Below, in pieces: positions 35,847 through 47,386 of a DNA stretch of 64,000 bases (position 1 is the stretch's first letter; each line of letters starts with the position of its first letter). This DNA comes from Pyricularia pennisetigena (taxonomy: Eukaryota > Ascomycota > Sordariomycetes > Magnaporthales > Pyriculariaceae), in NCBI RefSeq assembly GCF_004337985.1, contig NC_043742.1, positions 7,791,136 through 7,855,135 on the forward strand, read 5' to 3'. The notes below the pieces were generated by a model. That model saw only the letters and a list, made by a program, of their open reading frames with translations. It was not told where the DNA came from and did not search any database. The translations under genes were made by a program, and so were the position numbers.

Positions 35847-36281
35847 ATGGAATTAAATTCGCAGTTCCAAAACCCAGATTTAATGGATATAAATTACGTG
35901 CATTATTTTTGTTTTCAAGCTAAAAAGAAAATAAAGAAAAAGCTCACTAAAGACGGTGAACCAAATAGCTACCAATACGCTCTAAATAGCCCTAAAAATG
36001 CTAAATGGTTAACTGTTTTACCGTTTAAACTCGACCGAATCGTTTTTGCAAAATCTTTTTGTTTTATCTTTAAAGTTAAAGTACCTGTAGGCCGTAAACT
36101 CGTTTTTACCCGGTCGGTATTTGAATTAAAAAAGGATAAAACTGATAAACCTATAAAATATAAAACAAAGTTTGTCATTAGGGGTTTCTTGCAGGTCGAA
36201 GGCCTAAATTATATCGAAACTTTTGCTAACACTAATATACCATTCACCTCGCGTATATTTTTAGTTATAGCTAATCCATAA
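35847..36281 (+). pseudogene. RT N-terminal fragment of Copia family II
   Basis: 145 open codons match the start of the Copia RT domain, including the segment KAK/K-F-V-I-R-G-F-L-Q-V-E-G-L-N-Y. It is preceded and followed by stops, so it is a remnant. Confidence 0.65.
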
Positions 36282-37063
36282 AATTGGGAAATAAAACCAA
36301 TTGATTTTATCGGTGCGTTTTTAAATAGTAATTTTACCGACGTAAATATATATTTGCAAATTCCAAACGGTTTTAACGAATAGGCTAAATCTTGTAATCA
36401 TACCACCGTTAAAGTTTTAGTGCGAATGGCTTATAATCCAAAAACATTACAGGTTATATAATTGGAAAAAGCGGTATACGGTTTGAAACAAGGTCCAAAA
36501 GAATGGTAAAACAAGCTAAAACCCTTATTTTTCAAAAAAGGTTTTAAATTGTTAATCGTTAATCCCGTCGTTTTTTCTAACGTCAAATCCAAACATTTTA
36601 TCGTGACCTTGTAGACGATTGCCTGCTAATAGGTTTTAAATTGCAATATATTTAGGATTTAAAAGCCCGTTTCAATAACGTATACGCGTTGGGAGATAAG
36701 GGCCCTGCAATTTACCTTTTAGGCGATTGAATTATAAAGGATAAGCTTAAACGCCTATATTGGCTCCATTAAAATTAATATATAGAGGAAATATTAGCAA
36801 CGTTCGAATTAGTTGATTGCAAATTTATATTTGCTCCTTTATAACCGGGTATGCTAAGTTATAACGGGGGTAAGCCCGTAGATGCGTTGGGAATTAGATT
36901 ATCACAGCGTATTATCGGTACCTTTATATATTCAATGCTATTAACGCGCCAGGATATTGGTTTTGCAGTTCAATGGCTTTCATGATTTTTAATAAAAGCC
37001 AGTATAATTTATTTAACGGTACTTAAAAACTTATTACGTTATTTAGCGGGTATTAAATTCTTA

Positions 37064-37609
37064 TTGATTTGTTACGGAAATAAAGTATTCAAAACCGAAC
37101 TAGCACCCATTTTTTTCATAGGGGTTTTTGAAAACCTTAAATTATTGGGTTTGAGTGATAACGATTTTCCCGGGGTTAGGGAAGATTTTAAATCCATTTA
37201 CGGATATTTATATACCCTATTTGGGTGTTTTATAACGTGGAAATGCAAAAGAGTTAGTATTATAGTTTTAAACACCCTAGAAGCCGAAACCGATGCTTTA
37301 GCGGAAGCCTTGCGTAAAGCACAGTTGTTTAAAAACCTATTTATAGAGATCGGATTACCTACGAAAGGCTTTATCGCAATATTTGGAAACAATATAGGCT
37401 TTATAGCTATCGTATATAATTTTACGCACCACCAACGTATTAAATACACGTTATTAAAATTTTACTACGTACGGGAGTTAGTTATAAAAGAAGTAGTGAT
37501 TTTAAAGTACCTGGAATCCAAACAAATGCCCGCTAATGGCCTAATAAAACCCTTAACGCTTCCAATTCACGAAGTCTTTTTGAAGCATATAAGGTTTAAA
37601 CCCCTATAA
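37064..37609 (+). pseudogene. RNase H fragment of Copia family II
   Basis: 181 open codons covering most of the Copia RNase H domain (LGLSDNDFPGVRED, TWKCKRVSIIVLNTLEAETDA). The usual S-S-T-E-A-E-Y is altered. It has no start context and no upstream continuity. Confidence 0.65.
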
Positions 37610-38167
37610 AAAACTTTGTTTTTACCTATTAAAATTTAGGGCATTTTTAATTAGTTTCTCAATTAATTATTACCCATTATATTTCCTTTGTTTGCAAAAA
37701 TTCGATTTTTGTTAGCCTGATACCGGTTCTACTACCCGAATTTATCTTGTACAGACTCATTAATAAGCAATTTATACAGACTTTATACCTAAAGTTGAAT
37801 TAGAATTGGAAAAAGTCGTGTTCTGGGCGATTTACGTATTCGGAATACCCTATAAAATGTGCCTAGCCTGGACTGTTACCAACGAACTGCCAGATTAGTT
37901 ACCTGGTTTAAAAGTTAATTCCGTGGGTTAATATTATGCAAATCGGGAGTACGAATCCGGGGGTTGTTACAATTTTGGGGGTTTTTTCCAATTCCGGGGT
38001 TCGTCCATTTCGGAGGTTACAGGTCGGTACAAAGGGTTTAATTATCCAGGGGGTTTATATAGGAAGTTCGAGTCGGGTTGGGACATAAAGGGGATGTTTT
38101 TTTAGGGTTTTATATTTTAGGTATTTTTCTTTTCCGATTTCTTGTAAGTAATAGGAAAAAAAGGGGG

Positions 38168-38717
38168 TATAAATTATATGCGTTATTTAGCATGTCCTGG
38201 GTCCATTTTTATCTGTTTATAAACCATAATAAATAGTGCCAAAATGGGGCTTTTGGGGCTGTCGGATTTTCCGTTATATTTTGTTTTGCAGGAATTGCAA
38301 TTCAAAATGTTAGCGAATGGGGTTGACCCTATACTGGGTTTAACACCTACCCTGCATTCAAGAATTAGCTACCCTGTACCGGGTTGAAATTTTCACCAAA
38401 TTAGCAAATTAGTGTGAACCAGAATGGTTTGTATAGAAATAAAGGTGTTTTTTCAACATCGCACATAAAATATTTTTTCGGAAAATCTTGTGCGGCAGCG
38501 GAACGCTTTGCGGGGTGCGGACCTCTATTTCGATGTCGGAGAGTATATAAGGGAGACAAAGCAAATTTTCCCCCACCAATGAATCGAATTCATTGATCCC
38601 AAATTTAGTGAACAATTTAGTGCATTTAGGCCTGTAATTACAGGCCTTATAGCGCAACTAGCACCACGCCGCACCTAGGCTAATGCCTAAGCCCCTGTTA
38701 GTAACCCATATTGTTCA
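38168..38717 (+). repeat. 3' LTR of the second Copia family II relic
   Basis: An inverted-orientation match to the LTRs at 21,690 and 34,929. The first bases read TATAAATTATATG in place of TGTTAATTATATG and the end reads GTTCA in place of GTTAACA, so both tips are mutated. No target duplication was recognised. Confidence 0.75.
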
Positions 38718-40440
38718 CGTATCCGAATATGGAAAAATATATCGTTATTACCCCTTAGATCAAATTCTACTACGATATATTAATAGAATCACGGTTTTAC
38801 GAAAATGAACCAGTGAAAGAAAATACAGCAACCAATTGTACTCACAAACTGGTAACATAAAAAAATAAATTGCGAGTACGAAGGCCCATTCCATTGGATA
38901 TTTAAACGTTGGAATCTGGTTTATGTTATTGTTTGAAATTTAAATTGGATGTTTTCCTATTGCTAAAACCAGAAATTTAAAAAGTGGACGATTTCAATAT
39001 GCTTATGTTAGAAACTCAAATTGCACCTTATCGTACCATCATTATATAATTGTTATCCAAAGGAATAACTATTGCAAAAATGGTAATAATAAATAATATA
39101 CCAAATACCTGTGACGAAAATAACCACGAACTTGAAAAACAACAGTGACCTATAACGAAATTGTGAACATGGCTAGCGCAGGGCTAATTATATTACCTAC
39201 CCTGCATTATCTTATAACGGTTAACTCGGGCTAATTCTGTTAGTCTCCCTGCATCGAATAAGTAAATAAATAACAAATAAAACGTATACGCGTTTATACA
39301 CACAAAGCTTTATATATTACGTCTTTGTTCATAATTTCAGCAACAAAACAAATACGTCATATTCAATCTAGCTTAGTGGTATAATGCACGTACCATAATC
39401 TATATCATATATACGTCGAAGTGCGTGGTTTCGAATCCCGTTATAGTCGCAGATTTTCTGTGTATGCATAAGCAAAATAGCCCGTTAGGCTCAATGGGCC
39501 GTTAGGCTCAATAGGTCGGCAGGTCAGTCACATGAATAAGGCCAAAGCATGTGACGTGACCCCGCATTCCGGACACCCGGATCGAAGATCTGCACCTACG
39601 GATTCGAACACGTAATTCACAACTTAGCCTTAGATTTATCACCTTCATAGCCTTTATCGATTCAACGATTCAACGCATCGATTGTGCAATAACAATATAT
39701 TATCTCTATTACCCGCTAGCAGACGGTTATCTGCCATTTCAACGTTCCATCAGCCTTATACGTGATCCACCTTTCCCCGCGTTCAAGATTAAGCTTATTC
39801 TATCTCGTAACCTCCTCACATCATTTGGACAATGATGATATTATTACGAATAACCGAAATAGTTTGCAACATTCTATTTTTACCGTACCCAGTTTTTACC
39901 AGCAAAATAATATTTCTTATACAATATAAAACCGGGCATATATATTGCATTTGGTTGTAATATGGGATTTCTGCAGGAATATTGAAAGGTTTATAAATGT
40001 TAAAAAACTATATAATAGCTGAAAAAACGAATTTACATTATAGGTTTAAATTATGAAAAGTCTTAGTTTTGGCATATAATTACCGAAATAAGTTTCCGTC
40101 GGAGGAGCTATTTACAGCCGCGTATACGGGATTAAAACCGCGGAAATTGCCTCAATTTAGTGGGAAAGCGCAAAATATATAAACTTGTTTCCAGATATTT
40201 TATACATATGATTTGGTACGAATATATAAGCGTTTGCGGGAATAATGGTGTTTTCATAGGTAAATATAAGACGCATTACACAACGTATATTTTATGCGGA
40301 TTATAAAATTAATCGTTTTGCGTTATTTATATTCAAATTTATATATAAAGATTCCTTTTATATATGCCATTCTCCATATTTAAATTTTAACAGATTATAA
40401 TCGTTATTAGTAAAATAAACAATCGGTATCGATGGTGTTT
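38718..40440. repeat. Unidentified AT-rich relic interrupted by a Copia family I solo LTR
   Basis: Two stretches (38,718-39,161 and 39,821-about 40,440) of AT-rich sequence with stops in all frames. Short pieces look protein-derived but no family could be named. The solo LTR separates them. Confidence 0.35.
39162..39820 (+). repeat. Solo LTR of Copia family I, no clear TSD
   Basis: 659 bp from TGTGAACATGGC to CCTCCTCACA with scattered differences from the intact element's LTRs (for instance TTAGTCTCCCTGCATCG for TTAGTCACCCTGCATCG). The flanking 5-mers GAAAT and TCATT do not match, so the usual single-insertion history is not supported. The tRNA-like A box is kept; the B box has one change. 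Confidence 0.85.
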
Positions 40441-40858
40441 ATTGGTTAATCATGGGAATACCGCTATAAGCGGGTAAAGGGCGGGTTATATCCAATTTTT
40501 AATCGGCGTACCGGGTGCAAAAGATTTTGGATTTATAAAAAAGGCTTACCAATTCCTATTTTTAACGATATTTCTTTTTCCAATATCTTCCGTAATTATG
40601 GAATAATATGGAAACATCGGTCGCAAAAATGCCGAAAATACCGTTATAAACGGCGAAAATCGACAAATTCTCCATAAAACTAAACTAAAGCGTTTTTTGG
40701 ATGGATTTACAAATACATTACAAAGCCGTAGTTGAGCTACGAAGTGCAGCGAAGCCACCGAAATAGATCAATTGTGGATCTTTGGGCTTTAGTGATAAGC
40801 CCTAAGACTATTCGGTCCCGTCTACGAAGCAAGGGGGTCTAGTTAAAGCACTGAGACT
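40440..40858. repeat. Family M fragments
   Basis: About 40,440-40,810 is the B end of an M element closing CCTAAGACTA. 40,811-40,858 resembles a degraded inverted A end (GGGGGTCTAGTTAAAGCACTGAGACT is the plus-strand reading in pieces). Both are truncated. Confidence 0.6.
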
Positions 40859-43800
40859 TAGTCTCAGGGCTCATCCCTGAAGCCCAGAGCTCCACAATTG
40901 AGCGTGGCTCAATTGCGGTTTTGCAATGTACCTGTGGGTCCATCCAAAAAACGCTCTGGTTCAGGTCTGAGGACAACTTGTCGATTTTCGCCGCTCATGG
41001 CGGTATTTTCGTCAATTCGGCGACTAACACTCCGTTATATAAAAATAAATAAAAATCGTAAAAAAAAGCGGTGTATACGTTGAAAATGGCATTTAGTACC
41101 GCTATTAACAACGATTTAATGTATATTTTGATATGTATAATTGGGCGAATTTGCTAGGCCCTGCCCTTAATCCGCTTATAGCGGTACTGTTTTTTCGATT
41201 TTATTTCGATTTTCGAATTTATTTTACATTGTTTTTATTTGTTAATTTCATTTCGAACTTTTTATAGTTGGGGGATGGTATACGTAATAATAGCTGTATA
41301 CCAAATTTTGGTGTATATCCCTGATTATATAAGCCGTTAAATAAGCGGATAGGTAAGGTATATACAATTTTGTATAAAATTTACAATCGAAACGCTTTTA
41401 TATTTTTGCCACTTTGAGCGATAATAAAACCAAACCTTCAGGGACTGGATTACGTATATATACAAGCGTCCACATAAGATCCGCCTAGTAATATCGGTTC
41501 TTATATTTTGTCTGTTAAAAGAAATGGTAAAATTATACTGTTTTTATATTTTTTATATTATTTAATAAAATATAAATGGTAAAAAAAACGTTAAATAGCG
41601 TTTATATATCATTATATACCACAACTGTTTCATTAGAGTTTTTTTTCAATTTATAAACAATTGGGCGAATTTTTTTAACAAAATACTTATGAAATGAAAA
41701 ATATTAATATAATATTTATTTTAAGCGGTAATCGTTAGTCTCAGGGCTCATCCCTGAAGCCCAGAGCTCCACAATTGATCCACTTCGTTCGCTTCGCTCC
41801 ACTTCGTGGCTCAATTGCGGCTTTGCAATGTACCTGTGGGTCCATCCAAAGAACGCTCTGGTTCAGGTCTGAGGACAATTTGTCGATTTTCGCCGTTTAT
41901 GGCGGTATTTTTGGCCTTTTTGCGACCGACATTCCTTTATTATTCCACAACCACGCAAAATATCGAAAAAAAAAAATATCGTTGAAAATAGGAATTGTTA
42001 GGCCTTTTTCATAAATTTAAAACTTTTTGCACCCGGTACGCCAATTAAAAGTTGGATATAACCCGCCCTTAATCCGTTTATGGCGGTATTGTTTTTTCGA
42101 TTTTTTTTTCGATTTTCGATTTTTTTTAATATTATTTTTAATTTTTGACCAAATTTTATACTTTTTGCACGTGGAGGGTCGTATATATGTATATATCGTT
42201 ATAAGAAATTTTGGTGCTTTTATCGGATTATATAAGCAGTTAAATAAGCGGATAGGCAAAGTATATATTTTTTTATATATAATTTACAATCGAAACTCGT
42301 TTATATTTTTACCAATTTTAACGATAATAAAACCAAAACTTCAGAAATTCGATTACGTATATAAATAAACGTCCAAGTCCAATTGTACTTACAATATCGG
42401 CTTTGATAACTGTTTAATAAAAACAAATGGTAAATGTGTATTTTATAAATTTTTTTGCTTTATTTAATTAATTTTATATTATTTTTGTTTTGCAGCAGAA
42501 TTTTGTGGTTTTTGCACGTGGGGGGTGGCATATATATACTTAATATAATATCACATTTTTGTACGTATACCTAGTTATATAAGCCCTTAAATATGCGGAT
42601 AGGTAAGGTATATCCAATTTTATATATATTTTACCATCGAAATGCTTTTACATTTTTACCAATTCTAATATTAATAAAACCAAAATTTGAAAAAGTGGAT
42701 TATATATATAAATAAACGTTAACGTAAAACCCGATTTGCAATACCGGCCCTTTTTATGTTTTTATATAAAAAAATGCTAAATTTGTATTTTTTTTATATT
42801 TTTTGCTTTATTTAATTGAATAAAATTTATAAAAAAGGAATTTAAATAGAATCTACTAGCAAATTGATTAAAAAATATATAAAGTGAGAATATTTTTATT
42901 TTACCAATATTTGCGTAAATTATTTAATTTTTTAACAAATTTTTAATTTATAGAAAAATATTAATAAAACTTTTGTTTCAATCGATAATTGCATGCACTT
43001 TGCAGTATTAGGTTTACTAAGGTATAAAGGCTGTAAATTAAATTAAAATAATTATTGCATACCATTATTTAAAATAAGAATTAAATATAATAAAAAATTA
43101 CAGATTTTATTTAATATTTTAATATCTTTCCAAATACAGTAGCTATAAAGACGCGGCCGGCATTCAAGTACTCAGCAAACTCCAATAAACTTAACGCAAA
43201 TTACTATATATTTTTATAATTTTTATTTATCTTTTGATACGAATATTTAATTGCATACTATGGGTACATTATTTTCTTTTACCATTATAATGCGAATATA
43301 TTGCATTTACCCGCTACAAACGGCAGAATACCACAAATTATCCTTATATTAATAAAATAATTATAAGCGATATCGTAATATTAAATATATTATTAAAAAT
43401 ACCGTTATAAACGGCGAAATGCGACAGATTATCGTTGGTGGTACCGCCATGAACGGCGAAATGCGATAAGTTGTCCTCAGACTAGAACGAGCGCGATCTT
43501 TTCGGCCAATGTAATTGGTCGAAAAGCCATGTGGCTGAAAGGTACATGGAGCGTTCGGTCCCCACTGCGAAGCAGGGGGGTCTAGTCTGAGCACTGAGAC
43601 TAGGTAATCGTATGCATTCTCCACCGCCACTCTAATTTGAAAGTCCGTTCTATATTAATATATTTTATATGTAAAAATTATCACTGCTTAAAATGATAAA
43701 TCAAATATAATAATATATATTAAAGATTGAAAAGTATATTTAATATTTAAATATTTATATAATTGCAAGAAATATACCAACGGCTCCTGCGTTAAAAAAA

Positions 43801-43989
43801 TATAAGAAGTTCATTCATTACAACGCAGGTTACCTTATATCTTTACGATTTTTATTTATTTATTTATTCGAGTATTTAATTGTATACAGTGGCTATACTC
43901 ATGGTATTACGTATGCGGTGTATACACAGTGCGAAGGCAGTACAAATACCCGACATAAGCGGGGAAAATCGACAAGTTGTCCTCAGACT
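40859..43989 (-). mobile_element. Family M element, outer copy hosting M3
   Basis: Begins TAGTCTCAGGGCTCATCCC (end B) at 40,859, is interrupted by M3 (41,736-43,602), and resumes at 43,603. It is cut near 43,989, after the GACAAGTTGTC palindrome and CCTCAGACTA, where a Copia family II LTR fragment starts. The flank of M3 matches the sequence at about 48,283-48,310 of another M copy, confirming the host identity. Confidence 0.7.
41736..43602 (-). mobile_element. Family M element, copy M3 (9-bp TSD GGTAATCGT)
   Basis: An 1867-bp copy in B-to-A orientation with perfect 9-bp duplications GGTAATCGT at 41,727-41,735 and 43,603-43,611. Both ends keep the 15-bp inverted repeat TAGTCTCAG[T/G]GCTCA. 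It lies inside another member of the same family. There is no coding capacity; short open frames through its hairpins recur in all copies and are not genes. Confidence 0.87.
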
Positions 43990-44373
43990 AGGAGATTTTG
44001 TTTTACTCCCTTTCTTTACCTTCCCATATCGAAATCTTGCACGCCGAAAAGCGTTCCGGTACCGCAGATGAGTTTCCGAAAAAAGATTTTATATGGATTT
44101 TTGAAAAAAAAACACGTTTGTTATTATTGAAACCATCTTTGGTTTCGCACGCAGTGGAATAGGGTGGCTGGTTCGTAGTCGCAGGGTGGGTATTATACCC
44201 GGTACAGGGTAATTAATCCCGTTCGCTAAACTCCAAATCCCAATTCCTATAAATATAAAATCAACGGATAATCCGATAACGCCGACAGCCCCATTTCGGG
44301 ACTATAATTTGTGTATTATATAGAGATGAAAGTGGACCTATTATATGCAAGTTAATGCATATAATTAACTAAT
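43990..44373 (-). repeat. Truncated, diverged LTR fragment of Copia family II
   Basis: Matches the middle and end of the family II LTR (GGAGATTTTG..., AGCGTTCCGGTACCGCA..., ending CATATAATTAAC) but with more differences than other copies. Its other end is missing at the junction with the M element. Confidence 0.6.
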
Positions 44374-44878
44374 ATATACTAAATTGCCTTTAGTAAATAA
44401 TTGGACAAGTATAATAGATTATAATGCTGAACTTCTCTCAGGAAAGATGATTCCTACTAATTTAGCTTCACCCCACTGGTTTCCACAGTGGCATTCCAGC
44501 CGGAAATTGTGGAAATCAATTTTGAAAAATTTTCAAACTTTGAAATATAAGCCCTGCGGATTTTTAAACAAATAAGCTGTCAAAAAATAGAATACTCGAT
44601 AAAAATAGATCCTACCAATACCAAAGTATTTATACCCGCTCCTTTCACCTGCGCTTCCAATTGGTTTTACTGGGTAAACCTTTATAAACAATTGCCTTTT
44701 TCTACACTATCTTCACTTATTTGTTATACACTATCTTCTATTTAAATCGCTTTTGCAGTTTTGCATTTTACCAGCAATTTTATAAAATCCGGTTAGCACC
44801 CTAAACCCTTCTCGCCAGCATAATAAGCGGAATACCTAACGCAGTGATATAATACAAACATTGATTCTCGCTGTTACT
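44374..44878 (+). promoter_or_regulatory. Upstream part of an unmutated island; likely promoter of the secreted-protein gene
   Basis: The sequence loses the RIP pattern: CpA and TpG are again frequent. There are pyrimidine-rich stretches and a direct repeat ACACTATCTTC at 44,704-44,714 and 44,728-44,738. A TATTTATA motif lies near 44,628-44,635. No other gene is evident. Confidence 0.4.
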
Positions 44879-45232
44879 ATGCATTTCTTTCATTCGTTTG
44901 CGGTTTTGGCCTTGGTGGCTTTTGAGACAAACAAAGTCGTGGCCTCACAAGGATACGAGAGCTCTCCATCGTCACCTGAAGAATCAGAAATTGATTACAC
45001 AAAATTGTGTTGCGCGTTCAACGTTAATGCTGGAAAGGGCGGGCAGTGGATATGGGCATTTCAAACGGGTGTACCACAATGGTTCAATTATGAGGGGAAA
45101 AAATATGAAGTTATGGCTTTCGACAGGTGTAATTTGATTTGGGGTAAGAAAGAGCCAAAGGGATGTACATTTGACTTTTTATACCGTGGAACGGTAAAAG
45201 ATGACGGCACTTGCGAGAAACAGGGGGAGTAA
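44879..45232 (+). CDS. Small secreted cysteine-containing protein, candidate effector
   Basis: 117 codons from the ATG at 44,879. The first 22 residues form a signal peptide (hydrophobic FAVLALVAF core, cleavage likely after VVA). The mature part is about 95 residues with five cysteines (44, 45, 84, 96, 112), is rich in Trp and Tyr, and has no recognised domain. An alternative model uses a 70-nt GTAAGG...TATAG intron (45,229-45,298) that removes the stop and extends the frame to 45,500, about 183 residues, with the last 20 or so encoded by a transposon end. The gene lies alone in a 1.1-kb island without RIP mutations among repeats, the typical setting of fungal effector genes. Function is unknown; no homologue is claimed. 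Confidence 0.6.
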   Translation: MHFFHSFAVLALVAFETNKVVASQGYESSPSSPEESEIDYTKLCCAFNVNAGKGGQWIWAFQTGVPQWFNYEGKKYEVMAFDRCNLIWGKKEPKGCTFDFLYRGTVKDDGTCEKQGE

Positions 45233-45432
45233 GGGGGTTCCAGGACAAAAATCATTTATTACCGGTCATATTTTCGTCCGTTTAACCTTTTCGTATAGGA
45301 ACGGACGCGGGGTCCCTAGTAATATGAAAATACACAAGGCTCCAGATCCTTATTACAAAGGAGTAGGCATGCAGTTAACGCCTATATATGCTGGGCCGGT
45401 TGGTACCAAGGCATTCCAACCCCCCCATGGGA
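45233..45432 (+). other. 3' part of the island; possible second exon of the secreted-protein gene
   Basis: A frame is open from 45,299 through 45,500 and encodes a Pro/Gly/Lys-rich peptide (KIHKAPDPYYKGVGM). It would be exon 2 if the 45,229-45,298 intron is real. From 45,433 the frame is inside an M element end, so any original 3' end has been displaced. Confidence 0.4.
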
Positions 45433-45503
45433 TAGTCTCAATGCTCAGACTAGAATCCCCTGCTTCGCAGTGGGGACCGAACGCTCTATATACCATTTAG
45501 CTA

Positions 45504-47386
45504 CAGTGGGTGACCCACAAGTGTACATGCACCTGAAGTGGACACCTGTTTTGTTAGCAATTTCTAGCATCCTTAACACAACCCACCTACTCCAACGCGA
45601 CAACGCACCGCAAATAACGCGTTTTTAAAGCCGGAAAAAAGCCGTAATACCGAGAGATTTGGAGTTTAGGCTTACCCAGGCGGTTAAAACCGTAAAATCA
45701 GGCATTTCGAAAAATAAAGCGGCCGCGCAGTGGGCCGTGCCAAAAACCACCCTTATGCGTCGTTTTAACGGCGTTTTTAATCGAAAATAAACCCATAAAC
45801 CGTATTAATTAATTTCTAACGAATAGGAAAAGTTCGTTAACCGTTAAATCGAAGTCGAAAAACTCGCTGGAAGGGCGCCCACGTACCAAATAATTAAAAA
45901 TTTCGCTTTTTTTTAATACCGCCGAAAAAACGCGTAAACGCTTTCGGTAAACGTTGGTTGGCCGGTTTTTTACGCCGTAATAAGGATATTAAAACCAAAT
46001 CCGGGATTTTTTGGAGGGTGCGCGAGTTAAAAAAAACCACGGCCGAATCGATCCGGGCGTTTTATTATTAACACCAGCGAATAATTACCGAATTCGAAAT
46101 TAAACCCAAATATATCGTAAATATGGACGAATACGGTTTCCAATAGGGCGATATAACGGCCGGAAAAACATACGGTTTATTGTTCGTAAAACGCCGGAAT
46201 TAAATTGAAATTATATATACGTTAAATACTATTTGGGCGTCGATTATTAAGGCGGTAATTGTAAAAAAAAGGATTTACCCCAACCGTAATCCAAACGGGT
46301 AATATTTTATAAACGCAATAATTTCCGTTTAATATTAAGGATTGGGCGTACGACTCGACTCCCACGGGTTAGTTTAACTTTAAAATCGCCTTTAAATGGT
46401 TAAAACAGGTTCTTTTATTTGAAACAAGATTATATATTAATATATTAAGGCGATTATTGGTATTAGATTATGTTTCAACGTATTAATTAGTTGAATTTTA
46501 ATTTAAAACGTTTAAAAACAAGGTTTTCTTCGAATATTTATTTATTTATAATTTATATTTTATTTTACCGTTAAATAGTTTTATTTTTACCTTTATTAAA
46601 ACCTATTACCGGTAATATATAAAACTTTTTACGTCGTGAGATATTATTGCGCCTAAATAACGAAAACGGTTTTTTACCGTTTATTGAAACGCTGTTGCAA
46701 TCAGTTTATCGGTTCGCAACGTAATTTCCGGTTTCCGCAAACCCAGGATTTGGCGGGTAATACCTTTTTAAATATTAATTCCGGATCGAATAGTAGATTC
46801 TAACCTAAGGGTTACCCAGGTAACGATTTTTAACCTTAATTCGAATTAAATTATAATTAACGTTATTTTCGGGACCCTAAAAATCTCCCAAAATATCAAA
46901 AAACAGGTTATGCAAATAATAGGCCGGTTGAACGAATGCAGAAGAAATTTGGTTAATTTTGTACAAGAAGTATCCAAAATTATATATTATTAGGTTGTTT
47001 AAATCGCGAATTTTACCTCCGAAAACAAATAGCTAAACGAAAAAATTAAGATTTTTAAACCTGCATTTAAAAAACGCGTGCGCCGCGAAGCCCAAAACTC
47101 TTTTTATTAGCAGGCCGGTATATAGGAAACGGTTTACGGCCTGGATCAGAAAAGGGCGGTCATGGAGGCCAAAATCCGGCAATAATAGGGAAATTAGGAT
47201 CAGGACCAGGGACTTACGGTTTTATTTTTGGATTATAATGTAAAAAAACCTTTTACGAATTAATATATATAGGTTTTATTGCGATTTACTGCAGAAAAAC
47301 GATTAATTGCATATTCGTTGTTTTTATGGCCGTTTTTCGGGAGGGTGTCCACTTCAGGGGCATATCCACTTCTGGGTCACCCACTG
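45504..47386 (+). mobile_element. Fot1/Pot2-like (Tc1-mariner, pogo type) DNA transposon, full length, RIP-degraded
   Basis: 1883 bp with terminal inverted repeats of about 43 bp (CAGTGGGTGACCCA at both ends, then an imperfect ACATGCACCTGAAGTGGACACC-like stretch in pieces), flanked by TA on both sides. The length and TIR size match the Fot1/Pot2 family of filamentous ascomycetes. It lies in the terminal TA of M5. Confidence 0.88.
45600..47270 (+). pseudogene. Degraded pogo-type transposase of the Fot1/Pot2-like element
   Basis: Family features are readable between stops: a helix-turn-helix-like start, WLAGFLRRNKDIKTKSG near 45,957-46,008, and NMDEYGF at 46,120-46,140 (intact relatives have an N-M-D-E-x-G-F motif in the DDE core). 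Nearly all damage can be explained as C-to-T or G-to-A. No frame is long enough for an active enzyme. Confidence 0.7.

Larger units (their letters stand above)
35483..38717 (+). mobile_element. Second Copia family II relic, 3' half only
   Basis: Begins in the linker between integrase and RT (compare the inverted sequence at about 31,000-31,050 of the relic to the left) and runs through RT and RNase H to a 3' LTR (38,168-38,717). Open pieces remain at 35,847-36,281 (RT start, RYKTKFVIRG-like IKYKTKFVIRGFLQVEG) and 37,064-37,609 (RNase H, LSDNDFPGVREDFKSIYGY). A purine tract (A7-G5) at about 38,156-38,167 precedes the LTR. The 5' half is missing at the junction with the 35,482 LTR. Confidence 0.75.

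Noticed and set aside
42027..42368. Open frame of 113 codons inside M3
   Set aside because: It lies in the non-coding interior of an M element, and the corresponding frames in M1, M2 and M4 carry stops or shifts.
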